64,000 nucleotides of DNA from Flavicella sp042091695 (GTDB lineage: Bacteria; Bacteroidota; Bacteroidia; Flavobacteriales; Flavobacteriaceae). The DNA is taken from positions 1 to 64,000 of the forward strand of contig JBELHA010000005.1 of assembly GCA_042091695.1 (NCBI GenBank), given 5' to 3'. Positions 44,163 to 51,894 of the stretch are shown in pieces; positions within the stretch are counted from its first letter, which is position 1; every line of letters begins with the position of its first letter. The notes beneath the pieces are model-generated. The model saw nothing but the letters and a program-made list of their open reading frames with translations. It made no database searches and was not told the DNA's origin. A program made the position numbers and the translations under genes.

Positions 44163-44188
44163 ATCATCATCTGTTTGCTATAAATATA

Positions 44189-44196
44189 CAAATATA
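44189..44196 (-). promoter_or_regulatory. -7 promoter box (TATATTTG) of the AraC-type gene
   Basis: Minus-strand TATATTTG, 27 bases upstream of the start codon. Confidence 0.5.
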
Positions 44197-44287
44197 ACAG
44201 GTTTTTTTATGTTATTTTAACGTTTTGTGAATGTCAATTCAATATTAAGGTTAATATAGTGTATGTATGTGACAATTTAGTTGATGT

Positions 44288-44340
44288 AACTACGCTTTGT
44301 ATTGCCGTATCTTTGCAACGTAGTTTGATGACATCATCAA
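44288..44340 (+). promoter_or_regulatory. -7 box with two flanking dyads (operator-like)
   Basis: TATCTTTG (44308-44315) is bracketed by AACTACG (44288-44294) and CGTAGTT (44319-44325), a 7-bp inverted repeat. A second dyad TTGATGA-CA-TCATCAA (44325-44340) begins at the expected transcript start. This geometry suggests a regulated promoter. Confidence 0.45.
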
Positions 44341-44474
44341 GTTTGAAATTTGAAATGGCGGAGTGGTTACCCCAAAGTATTCTTTTAAATGTTACAATGA
44401 GATGTCAATTCAAAATATTGGTTTAAGTTTAGTTGAAAAAGGAGTTATCTTTATTGGATTACTCCTTTTTTTTT
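44322..44474 (+). ncRNA. Candidate short transcript, small RNA or tiny ORF
   Basis: Between the -7 box at 44308-44315 and the terminator at 44436-44474 lies about 120 bases of unassigned sequence on the plus strand, convergent with folA. It contains a 23-codon ORF at 44355-44426 (MAEWLPQSILLNVTMRCQFK and three more residues, then stop). No strong ribosome-binding site was seen. Whether the RNA or the small peptide matters is unknown. Confidence 0.35.
44436..44474. terminator. Terminator (bidirectional) between the short transcript and folA
   Basis: AAAAAGGAGT (44436-44445) pairs with ACTCCTTTTT (44461-44470), with T-runs on both strands. It ends the plus-strand short transcript and can also end folA. 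Confidence 0.85.
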
Positions 44475-44485
44475 ACACTGTATAT

Positions 44486-44971
44486 TTATTTTCTCTTGTA
44501 ACTAACGAAGCTAAAAGGGTGTTTGTTTTTTGCGTCAGGCTTGAAATCTTCTCTCTTAACCTCGTTCCAGACAGCTATATCAATATTTGGAAAATATACA
44601 TCTGCTTCAAAGCTTTCATGTACCTCTGTAATGTCTAATTTATCTGCAATCTCTATCGCTTCTTTGTAAATTTGAGCACCACCAATTATAAAAACCTCTT
44701 TTTCAGTTTCTGAAATCGCTAATGCGGCATCTAGTGAATGTACCACAAGACACCCTTCTGCTTTATAATTGTCGTTCCTTGTGATAATTACTGTGGTCCT
44801 ATTTGGTAATGGTTTGCCAATTGATTCAAAGGTCTTCCTACCCATAATGATGTGATGTCCACTTGTTGTTTTTTTAAAACGTTTCAAGTCCTCTGGCAAA
44901 TGCCAAATCAAATCATTGTCTTTTCCGAGTGCATTGTCTTTTGCAATGGCTGCTATTAAAGTTATTGTCAT
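44486..44971 (-). CDS. folA: Dihydrofolate reductase
   Basis: About 161 residues. It reduces dihydrofolate to tetrahydrofolate with NADPH. MTITLIAAIAKDNALGKDND at the start, then LIWHLPEDLKRFKK with the catalytic acid (Asp28 by alignment), HIIMGRKTFESIGKPLPNRT and VFIIGGAQIYKEA are all typical. The start at 44971 is preferred to the ATG at 44995, which would add eight unrelated residues. It lies downstream of thyA on the same strand, a natural pair because ThyA produces dihydrofolate. Confidence 0.95.
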   Translation of the reverse strand: MTITLIAAIAKDNALGKDNDLIWHLPEDLKRFKKTTSGHHIIMGRKTFESIGKPLPNRTTVIITRNDNYKAEGCLVVHSLDAALAISETEKEVFIIGGAQIYKEAIEIADKLDITEVHESFEADVYFPNIDIAVWNEVKREDFKPDAKNKHPFSFVSYKRK

Positions 44972-45107
44972 TGTATAGAGTTTAAAGCTGTACAATATGT
45001 AAGCAATGTTGTGTCGCCCATTAAATTTGAAACTATTTCCTAATTAAGAACGAATGTATACTTTTTACTGGTTATAATTTTCAAATATGCTAGCAAAATC
45101 TAATGTA

Positions 45108-45932
45108 TTACACAGATACAGCACCGCGTATGAGTGGGTGGGGGTCATAGCCTTCTAATGTGAAATCATCAAAGGTGAAATCAAAGATGTTTTTTACATC
45201 AGGGTTCAGTTTCATCGTTGGCAATGCATGTGGTTCCCTAGATAATTGTTCTTCAATCTGCTCAAAGTGATTTGTGTAGATATGTGCATCTCCAAAAGTA
45301 TGAATGAACTCCCCGACTTCTAAGCCTACTACTTGTGCGATCATCATGGTGAACAAAGCATAGGAAGCGATATTAAAAGGGACTCCTAAGAATATATCTG
45401 CACTCCTTTGGTACAATTGGCAGGAAAGTTTTCCATCAGCAACATAAAATTGAAAAAAAGCATGGCAGGGAGGTAGCGCAGCTTTATCGTTAGCCACATT
45501 TTCTTCAAAGCTAACACTAGTATCTGGTAGCACACTTGGATTCCATGCAGATACTAACATGCGTCTGCTGTTTGGGTTTGTTTTAAGGGTTTCAATCAGT
45601 TCTGAAATTTGATCGATTTCCTCGCTGTTCCAATTGCGCCATTGGTGACCGTAGACAGGTCCTAAATTACCTTTAGAATCTGCCCAGGCATCCCATATTT
45701 TTACACCGTTTTCTTGGAGGTAAGCAATGTTTGTTTCTCCTTTTAAAAACCACAGCAGTTCGTGGATGATAGATTTTAAATGTAGTTTTTTGGTAGTAAC
45801 CATAGGGAATCCTTCCGCGAGGTCAAAACGCATTTGATAGCCAAATACACTTTTAGTTCCTGTTCCTGTTCGGTCTCCTTTGAATACTCCTTCTTCCTTT
45901 ACATGTTTTACTAAATCTAGATACTGCTTCAT
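45108..45932 (-). CDS. thyA: Thymidylate synthase
   Basis: A 274-residue enzyme that methylates dUMP to dTMP with methylene-tetrahydrofolate. RTGTGTKSVFG (21-31) is the phosphate/folate region. The nucleophile is Cys156 in LPPCHAFFQFY, followed by LYQRSADIFLGVPFNIASYA. Length is close to the 264 residues of E. coli ThyA. It follows the nucleoside transporter by 12 bases. Confidence 0.96.
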   Translation of the reverse strand: MKQYLDLVKHVKEEGVFKGDRTGTGTKSVFGYQMRFDLAEGFPMVTTKKLHLKSIIHELLWFLKGETNIAYLQENGVKIWDAWADSKGNLGPVYGHQWRNWNSEEIDQISELIETLKTNPNSRRMLVSAWNPSVLPDTSVSFEENVANDKAALPPCHAFFQFYVADGKLSCQLYQRSADIFLGVPFNIASYALFTMMIAQVVGLEVGEFIHTFGDAHIYTNHFEQIEEQLSREPHALPTMKLNPDVKNIFDFTFDDFTLEGYDPHPLIRGAVSV

Positions 45933-45944
45933 TTTTTTGTGGTT

Positions 45945-47342
45945 TTATCCTAGAATCATCCCTACGATTGTCGCTGACATCAACGAAGCGATAGTAGCTC
46001 CTAGTACCGCTTTTAATCCTAGTTCAGAAAGTGTTTTTCTTTGTTTAGGTGATAGTGTTCCGATACCTCCAATTTGAATTCCAATAGAGGCAAAATTTGC
46101 AAATCCACACAACATATAAGTTGCCATTGTAATGGATTTATTATACGTTAAATGTATTGCACTCGTTGCTTCTTTCAAATCAGCTAATTGTACGTAGCTG
46201 ATAAATTCATTGGCGGCCAATTTGATTCCTAGTAATTGTCCCATCAACATCATGTCCTCTTTAGCGACACCAATCAACCACATCAATGGTGCAAAAACAG
46301 TTCCTAAAATAGTTCTTAAGGTCAAAGTATCGTATGCTGTGTTAGCAGCCAACCAAGTGTTTAGTTGTGTCCATTCTCCAATTTTTTCAAAGCATCCGTC
46401 AATCATGGCAATCATTGCGATAAAAACCAACAACATAGCCGCAATATTCAATGCAAGATTCAATCCAACAGTGGTACCGTTTGCTATAGCAGACAATACA
46501 TTGTCATCACTCTTTTCATCAGAGACATTGATTTTTGTGTCGATTTCTTCAGTTTGAGGAAAAAGTATTTTTGCAAATACAATCGCACCAGGTGCTCCCA
46601 TTACAGAGGCTGCAAGTAGGTGTTTTGCAAAGAGTAATTCGTCTTCAGGATTTCCATTCCCCAAAAAACCAGTGTAAGCAGCCAGTACTGCACCAGCTAT
46701 TGTAGCCATTCCTCCCACCATGACCAACATGATTTCTGATTTATTCATTTTATCAAGGTATGACTTTATCAATAATGGAGCTTCCGTCTGACCCAAAAAG
46801 ATATTTCCTGTAACAGACAAGCTTTCTGCACCTGAAATATTTAAGAGTTTTGTAAATATTTTTGCCAAAAACTTAACAACCCACTGTATAGCCCCAAGGT
46901 AGTAAAGTAGGGATGTGATTGCTGAGAAGAATACAATAGTCGGCAATACCTGAAATGCAAATATATATCCGTAGGATTCAACGTTCATAAAGCTACCAAA
47001 CAAAAAGCTACTACCAGCTTTTGTAAAGTCTAATATTGAAATGAATATTTTAGCTAAGAATTCAAAAATACTCTGTATAAACGGAACCTTTATAATAACT
47101 ACCGCAAACAATATTTGTGAGCTAAGTCCGATTGCAATTGTTTTCCAATTGATTTTTTTTCTGTTAGAACTAAATAAATAGGCGATTACTAAAAGTGAAA
47201 TCATACCGATGACTCCTCTGTAAAAGCTAGTAAATGTTAGTCCTTCACTCGGAATAATAGGTGTTGTACTAGTTTGTGCATTTGTAATAAAGCTAGCAAA
47301 TACTGCCGCTAATGTTACTACTGTTGTTTTGTTAATTGACAT
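45945..47342 (-). CDS. Concentrative nucleoside transporter (NupC/CNT family)
   Basis: A 465-residue membrane protein with about ten hydrophobic segments. CNT hallmarks are present: GQTEAPLLIKSYLDKMNKSE, GAPGAIVFAKILFPQTE, GLKLAANEFISY-like KLAANEFISYVQL, and near the end CGFANFASIGIQIGGIGTL. It imports nucleosides with H+ or Na+. The gene lies ten bases after the bifunctional-nuclease gene and twelve before thyA, so salvage and dTMP synthesis are probably co-expressed. Confidence 0.92.
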   Translation of the reverse strand: MSINKTTVVTLAAVFASFITNAQTSTTPIIPSEGLTFTSFYRGVIGMISLLVIAYLFSSNRKKINWKTIAIGLSSQILFAVVIIKVPFIQSIFEFLAKIFISILDFTKAGSSFLFGSFMNVESYGYIFAFQVLPTIVFFSAITSLLYYLGAIQWVVKFLAKIFTKLLNISGAESLSVTGNIFLGQTEAPLLIKSYLDKMNKSEIMLVMVGGMATIAGAVLAAYTGFLGNGNPEDELLFAKHLLAASVMGAPGAIVFAKILFPQTEEIDTKINVSDEKSDDNVLSAIANGTTVGLNLALNIAAMLLVFIAMIAMIDGCFEKIGEWTQLNTWLAANTAYDTLTLRTILGTVFAPLMWLIGVAKEDMMLMGQLLGIKLAANEFISYVQLADLKEATSAIHLTYNKSITMATYMLCGFANFASIGIQIGGIGTLSPKQRKTLSELGLKAVLGATIASLMSATIVGMILG

Positions 47343-47352
47343 TTTAGGTGTT

Positions 47353-47964
47353 TTAGATACGTCTACTTATTTCGTCTCTTATCGAGGCGGCTAATTCATA
47401 ATTCTCATTTTCAATTGCACTTTTTAGCTTTTCGTTGAGCTCTTTTGGACTCAGGTTGTGAAAAGTATTTTTTTGTTCTTTTTCAGAACTGTCATTTAGG
47501 AGCTGTTCAATTTCAATTTCAGCATCGTCAGTCATTGTTTCTTGCGTATCTAGCTTGAGAAATATTCCTGCTTTATCAAGTATTTTTTCTGATGTAAAGA
47601 TCGGTGCGTTGAAACGAATAGCAAGCGCAATAGCGTCTGAAGTTCGGGCATCGACTATTTCTTCTATACCATCTCTTTCACAGGTCAAGTTAGAGTAAAA
47701 TACACCGTCCACTAATTTGTAAATCATGATTTTAGAAACCGTGATTTGAAACCTACCCGCAAAGGATCTGAATAAATCATGTGTGAGTGGTCTAGGAGGT
47801 TTTATTTCTTTTTCAAGTGCTATTGCTATAGATTGTGCTTCAAAAGCGCCAATAATAATTGGTAGGGTTCTTTCTCCATTTACTTCGTTTAAAACTAAAG
47901 CATATGCACCACTCTGTGTTTGGCTATAAGAAATACCTTTTATGTCTAGTTGTACTAAACTCAT
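47353..47964 (-). CDS. Bifunctional nuclease (DUF151) family protein with UVR motif
   Basis: A 203-residue protein. The DUF151/BFN domain occupies about residues 1-135 with LNEVNGERTLPIIIGAFEAQ and DARTSDAIALAIRFNAPIF. The C-terminus (about 168-203: LNEKLKSAIENENYELAASI and then RDEISRRI) is a UvrB/UvrC-type UVR motif. Some family members have nuclease activity on DNA and RNA, but the physiological role in bacteria is unclear. It is the first gene of the minus-strand group nuclease-transporter-thyA-folA. Confidence 0.88.
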   Translation of the reverse strand: MSLVQLDIKGISYSQTQSGAYALVLNEVNGERTLPIIIGAFEAQSIAIALEKEIKPPRPLTHDLFRSFAGRFQITVSKIMIYKLVDGVFYSNLTCERDGIEEIVDARTSDAIALAIRFNAPIFTSEKILDKAGIFLKLDTQETMTDDAEIEIEQLLNDSSEKEQKNTFHNLSPKELNEKLKSAIENENYELAASIRDEISRRI

Positions 47965-47991
47965 ATAAATATATGTTGTTTGCTAATAAAT

Positions 47992-48020
47992 ATTCAGGTG
48001 TCTATAAAAAACACCTGAAT
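47992..48020. terminator. Stem-loop after etfA
   Basis: ATTCAGGTGT / ACACCTGAAT, a 10-bp perfect stem, about 35 bases after the etfA stop. The better T-run is on the plus strand, yet the only gene it can serve is on minus, so efficiency as a terminator is uncertain. Confidence 0.55.
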
Positions 48021-48053
48021 TTTTTAAAAGTCATTAAGGGTAATATATCGTTG

Positions 48054-49013
48054 TTAACTTGCCGCTTTAAAGGCTTTTAATTTTTCAATCAATGCTGGGA
48101 CAACTTCAAAAGCATCTCCAACAATACCATAATCTGCAGCTTTAAAGAAAGGTGCTTCGGGGTCGGTATTGATGACTACTTTTACTTTTGAGGCATTGAT
48201 ACCCGCTAAATGTTGAATAGCTCCTGAAATTCCAACTGCAATGTATAGGTTAGATGCAACAGGCTTTCCAGTTTGTCCTACGTGTTCAGAATGAGGTCTC
48301 CATCCAAGATCAGACACAGGCTTTGAACATGCTGTAGCAGCATTCAATACAGTTGCCAAATCTTCAATCAAGTTCCAATTTTCGGGTCCTTTTAACCCTC
48401 TACCACCAGACACCACAGTATCCGCATCAGCAATTGTTATTGTGCCAGAGGCTTTGTTAACAGAAACCGATTCCACTCCTGATACAATTGTTTCTGGTGA
48501 AAATTCTTCTACAGTAGCTTCTGTGTTATTTTCAAAAACACCAAAAGAGTTCTTGGCGAGTCCAATAACTTTTATTGCTGTCGTCATTTCAGTTGCTGTA
48601 AATGCTTTGTTTGAAAATGCTTTCCTTTTCACTACAAAAGGAGTAGTGCTCGATGGAAGTGCAACCACGTTGGACGCGTATCCAGCTTCTAAAGAGGCAG
48701 CTACTATTGGCGCTGCATAGAGACCGTTTGAGCTTGCATCCATCACTATAACGCTTGCATTTTCTTTCGTCGCTACTTGCTGAATTATAGACGCTGTGAT
48801 TTTAGCGTTAAAATTACCTGCATTTTCTTGTTGTACGTGAATTATTTTTTGAGCACCATAAGCACCTAATTCTTCTGGAGTATCTGCATTCAAAGTGAGT
48901 GCAATCAATTGTGAACCTAATTTATCTGCCAATTGCTTTCCGTAGGAAATAGCTTCCAGTGCTATTTTTTTATATTTTCTGTCAGTTGCTTCTGCAAAAA
49001 CTAATACTGCCAT
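48054..49013 (-). CDS. etfA: Electron transfer flavoprotein alpha subunit
   Basis: A 319-residue FAD-carrying subunit that accepts electrons from acyl-CoA and other dehydrogenases. The C-terminal FAD-binding domain shows VVSGGRGLKGPENWNLIEDL, then GWRPHSEHVGQTGKPVASNL, YIAVGISGAIQHLAGI, and DPEAPFFKAADYGIVGDA, all standard. The N-terminal half starts VLVFAEATDRKYKKIALEA. It lies 55 bases downstream of etfB. Confidence 0.96.
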   Translation of the reverse strand: MAVLVFAEATDRKYKKIALEAISYGKQLADKLGSQLIALTLNADTPEELGAYGAQKIIHVQQENAGNFNAKITASIIQQVATKENASVIVMDASSNGLYAAPIVAASLEAGYASNVVALPSSTTPFVVKRKAFSNKAFTATEMTTAIKVIGLAKNSFGVFENNTEATVEEFSPETIVSGVESVSVNKASGTITIADADTVVSGGRGLKGPENWNLIEDLATVLNAATACSKPVSDLGWRPHSEHVGQTGKPVASNLYIAVGISGAIQHLAGINASKVKVVINTDPEAPFFKAADYGIVGDAFEVVPALIEKLKAFKAAS

Positions 49014-49068
49014 AATGTTATTTTTTATTTACTGTATATTAGTAAGGTTTAACTTTGGTTTGGTGCCA

Positions 49069-49815
49069 TTAAATTACTTTTGCTTCATTGTGAAGTAAGT
49101 CTATCAGGCCATCTATATCAGCAGCATCAATCATTTTACAAGCTGATTTTTCTGCAGGTTTTTCGTAGTCAATTGTTTTGGATGCCGTTTCAGTTTCCAA
49201 TGCAGGTACTACATTTAATGGTTTTTTACGAGCCATCATAATACCTCTCATGTTTGGAATTTTAAGATCTTTTTCTTCAACCATTCCTTTTTGCCCTGCA
49301 ACTACAGCTGGTGTAGTTGTTTTCAATGTTTCATTTCCACCATCAATTTCTTTAATTGCTGTAATGGTTCCATTTTCAATTTCAATACCAGTGCAGGCAT
49401 TGATAAAGTTATAGTCCAATAGTGTTGCTAACATGCCAGGAACCATAGCGCCATTATAGTCAATAGACTCTCTTCCAGCTAGAATCAAATCGTAGTTGTT
49501 TTCCTTAGCTATTTTTGCAAGCTGTTTGGCTACAAAAAAACCATCTTCAGGGGCAGCGTCAATACGTATCGCATCGTCTGCACCAATGGCCAATGATTTT
49601 CGGAGTGTAGGTTCAACATCTGCCAAACCTACAGTAACGGTTGTTACAGTAGCTCCTTGTTTTTCTTTGAACCACATTGCTCTTGTCAATGCAAATTCGT
49701 CATAAGGGTTGATTACGTATTGAACGCCATTTGTGTCAAATTTACTGTTGTTCTCTGTAAAATTTATTTTAGAAGTCGTGTCAGGAACATGACTTATACA
49801 TACTAGTATCTTCAT
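49069..49815 (-). CDS. etfB: Electron transfer flavoprotein beta subunit
   Basis: A 248-residue partner of EtfA that binds AMP. The opening MKILVCISHVPDTTSKI and the segment INPYDEFALTRAMWFKE are typical, as are AGRESIDYNGAMVPGMLATL and IPNMRGIMMARKKPLNV, the latter containing the recognition loop. It is the first gene of etfB-etfA and is divergent from pdhB. The 270-base spacer between them is T-rich and shows only the pdhB -7 box. Confidence 0.96.
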   Translation of the reverse strand: MKILVCISHVPDTTSKINFTENNSKFDTNGVQYVINPYDEFALTRAMWFKEKQGATVTTVTVGLADVEPTLRKSLAIGADDAIRIDAAPEDGFFVAKQLAKIAKENNYDLILAGRESIDYNGAMVPGMLATLLDYNFINACTGIEIENGTITAIKEIDGGNETLKTTTPAVVAGQKGMVEEKDLKIPNMRGIMMARKKPLNVVPALETETASKTIDYEKPAEKSACKMIDAADIDGLIDLLHNEAKVI

Positions 49816-50064
49816 GGTAAATTGAGTTGTGAGGTTTTTTTGATAATCGCTGCGAAGGTACTGATTATTTTTGAGATTTTTTTTTCAGAAAGGGTATCGA
49901 CAGATTGATTATCAAGTTATAAACTTTTGTTTGTTTTTTTGTTGTATTCTTTCGTCAAGATACATATTTTTTTGTTTTTTTTCATGTTAAAAATGTATGT
50001 TTTGATATTTCAACCTTTTTTTTATTTTTTTCGAGACCTATGTTATATTTGAAATGAAAATTCT

Positions 50065-50072
50065 TATTTTTG
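50065..50072 (+). promoter_or_regulatory. -7 promoter box (TATTTTTG) of pdhB
   Basis: TATTTTTG followed by CAAC, 13 bases before the first possible ATG. The very short leader would favour the second ATG at 50095. Confidence 0.5.
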
Positions 50073-50085
50073 CAACCTCATAAAG

Positions 50086-51075
50086 ATGAAAAAAATGAAA
50101 ACAATACAATTTAGAGAAGCCATTTGCGAAGCGATGAGCGAAGAAATGCGTTTGGATGAAAGTGTTTACTTGATAGGTGAAGAAGTTGCCGAATACAATG
50201 GTGCTTACAAAGCATCCAAAGGAATGCTAGATGAATTTGGTGAAAAGAGAGTAATTGATGCTCCTATTGCTGAATTAGGGTTCGGTGGTATTGCTGTTGG
50301 TTCTACAATGACAGGAAATAGACCTATCGTAGAATATATGACATTTAATTTTGCTTTAGTTGGTATAGATCAGATCATCAACAATGCAGCAAAGATTCGT
50401 CAAATGTCTGGAGGTCAGTTCCCATGTCCAATTGTATTTAGAGGACCTACTGCTTCTGCGGGTCAATTAGGGGCTACACACTCTCAAGCTTTTGAAAACT
50501 GGTTTGCCAATACTCCAGGATTGAAAGTAGTTGTACCTTCTAACCCATATGACGCTAAAGGTTTATTAAAAGCCTCTATCCGTGATAACGATCCTGTAAT
50601 TTTTATGGAGTCAGAACAAATGTATGGAGACAAAGGGGAAGTTCCAGAAGGAGAGTATATCATACCTTTAGGAGTTGCTGATGTAAAAAGAAAAGGTACA
50701 GATGTAACGGTTGTTTCTTTTGGTAAAATCATCAAAGAAGCATATAAAGCTGCAGATATTTTAGAAAAAGAAGGGATTTCAGTTGAGGTTATCGACTTGA
50801 GAACTATTCGTCCTTTGGATATCGATGCTATTATAGACTCTGTTAAAAAGACAAATCGTTTGGTTATTTTAGAAGAAGCATGGCCTTATGGAAATATCTC
50901 TACTGAGATTACATACCAAGTTCAGGAAAAAGCATTTGATTTCTTAGATGCTCCTATCAAACGTATCAATACAGCAGATACACCTGCACCATTCTCACCA
51001 GTACTTCTTGAAGAGTGGTTGCCAAATCATACAGATGTTATCAAAGAAGTAAAAGCAGTACTTTACACAAAGTAA
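50086..51075 (+). CDS. pdhB: Pyruvate dehydrogenase E1 component, beta subunit
   Basis: A 329-residue transketolase-like subunit of the pyruvate dehydrogenase complex. Characteristic segments are VYLIGEEVAEYNGAYKASKG, IDAPIAELGFGGIAVG (thiamine-diphosphate-facing), FRGPTASAGQLGATHSQ, the C-terminal VEVIDLRTIRPLDIDAI and ILEEAWPYGNIS. The alpha subunit and E2 are not adjacent; lpdA (E3) is 3.3 kb away. The true start may be the fourth codon (ATG at 50095), given the promoter position and usual homologue starts. Confidence 0.94.
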   Translation: MKKMKTIQFREAICEAMSEEMRLDESVYLIGEEVAEYNGAYKASKGMLDEFGEKRVIDAPIAELGFGGIAVGSTMTGNRPIVEYMTFNFALVGIDQIINNAAKIRQMSGGQFPCPIVFRGPTASAGQLGATHSQAFENWFANTPGLKVVVPSNPYDAKGLLKASIRDNDPVIFMESEQMYGDKGEVPEGEYIIPLGVADVKRKGTDVTVVSFGKIIKEAYKAADILEKEGISVEVIDLRTIRPLDIDAIIDSVKKTNRLVILEEAWPYGNISTEITYQVQEKAFDFLDAPIKRINTADTPAPFSPVLLEEWLPNHTDVIKEVKAVLYTK

Positions 51076-51100
51076 TCTTTTTTACGTCTCAATTATAAAT

Positions 51101-51133
51101 AGCCCTCTTTCATTTTGAAAAAGGGCTTTTTTT
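51101..51133 (+). terminator. Terminator of pdhB
   Basis: AGCCCT-(C)TTTC / GAAA(A)-AGGGCT followed by T7, 25 bases after the pdhB stop. Confidence 0.85.
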
Positions 51134-51185
51134 ATGGCTAAAACGTTTTCTTAAGTTTTAACATAGTTTTGTTAGTTTTTACCAA

Positions 51186-51214
51186 TTGACTTATATATTT
51201 GTACCCTATTTTTG
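51186..51214 (+). promoter_or_regulatory. Promoter of ppa
   Basis: TTG (51186-51188), exactly 18 bases, TATTTTTG (51207-51214), 41 bases before the ATG. A textbook Bacteroidetes promoter. Confidence 0.72.
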
Positions 51215-51255
51215 CACTAAAATAAAATTGCTTACAAATTAAACGAATACAATAT

Positions 51256-51786
51256 ATGAGCGAAACAAAAGACATAGGTACATTCGATGTATTGATTGAA
51301 ATACCAAAAGGGAGTAGAAACAAATACGAATACGATTTTGACTTAGGGAAAATACGTTTTGATAGAATGTTATTCTCGTCAATGATGTATCCAGGAGATT
51401 ATGGTTTTATTCCTGAAACACTAGCTTTAGACAAAGATCCATTGGATATTTTAGTCTTAGGGCACCAACCGAGTTATCCTATGGTTGTGATGGAAGTACG
51501 TCCTATCGGTGTCTTTCACATGACAGATGAAAAAGGACCGGATGAAAAAATCATCTGTGTTCCTGTTTCAGATCCTATTTGGAGTAACAAAAAAGATATA
51601 TACGATTTGAACCCGCACCGTTTGAAAGAAATCGAACATTTTTTCCAAGTATATAAAGATTTGGAAGAAAAGAAAGTAGATACAGGAGGATGGGGAAATG
51701 CTGAAGAAGCAGTGAAAATATACCATGAATGTGTAGAGCGCTACGAAAATAGTGAGCATAAGGCAAACGGAGATTTTACAATCTAA
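51256..51786 (+). CDS. ppa: Soluble inorganic pyrophosphatase (family I)
   Basis: A 176-residue enzyme that hydrolyses pyrophosphate and pulls biosynthetic reactions forward. Key parts are EIPKGSRNKYEYD, MYPGDYGFIPETLALDKDPLDIL with the three metal-binding aspartates, and VKIYHECVERYE in the C-terminal helix. Length fits the prokaryotic family I form. It lies directly upstream of a membrane pyrophosphatase gene, but each has its own signals: a terminator at 51810-51850 separates them. Confidence 0.96.
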   Translation: MSETKDIGTFDVLIEIPKGSRNKYEYDFDLGKIRFDRMLFSSMMYPGDYGFIPETLALDKDPLDILVLGHQPSYPMVVMEVRPIGVFHMTDEKGPDEKIICVPVSDPIWSNKKDIYDLNPHRLKEIEHFFQVYKDLEEKKVDTGGWGNAEEAVKIYHECVERYENSEHKANGDFTI

Positions 51787-51809
51787 CCCTTCGTTTTGCC
51801 CAATAAATA

Positions 51810-51850
51810 AAAGACCAATAGCTATTGAAAAAGTTATTGGTCTTTTTTTT
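51810..51850 (+). terminator. Terminator of ppa
   Basis: AAAGACCAATA / TATTGGTCTTT and a T8 run, 24 bases after the ppa stop. Confidence 0.87.
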
Positions 51851-51894
51851 GCAATTATTTTATTACATTTAGTGAAACTAACTAAACTTAAATT

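Noticed and set aside
44355..44375. tRNA-like start (TGGCGGAGTGG, a match to box A of tRNA genes)
   Set aside because: No acceptor stem, anticodon arm or T-arm can be completed around it; chance match or a very short remnant.
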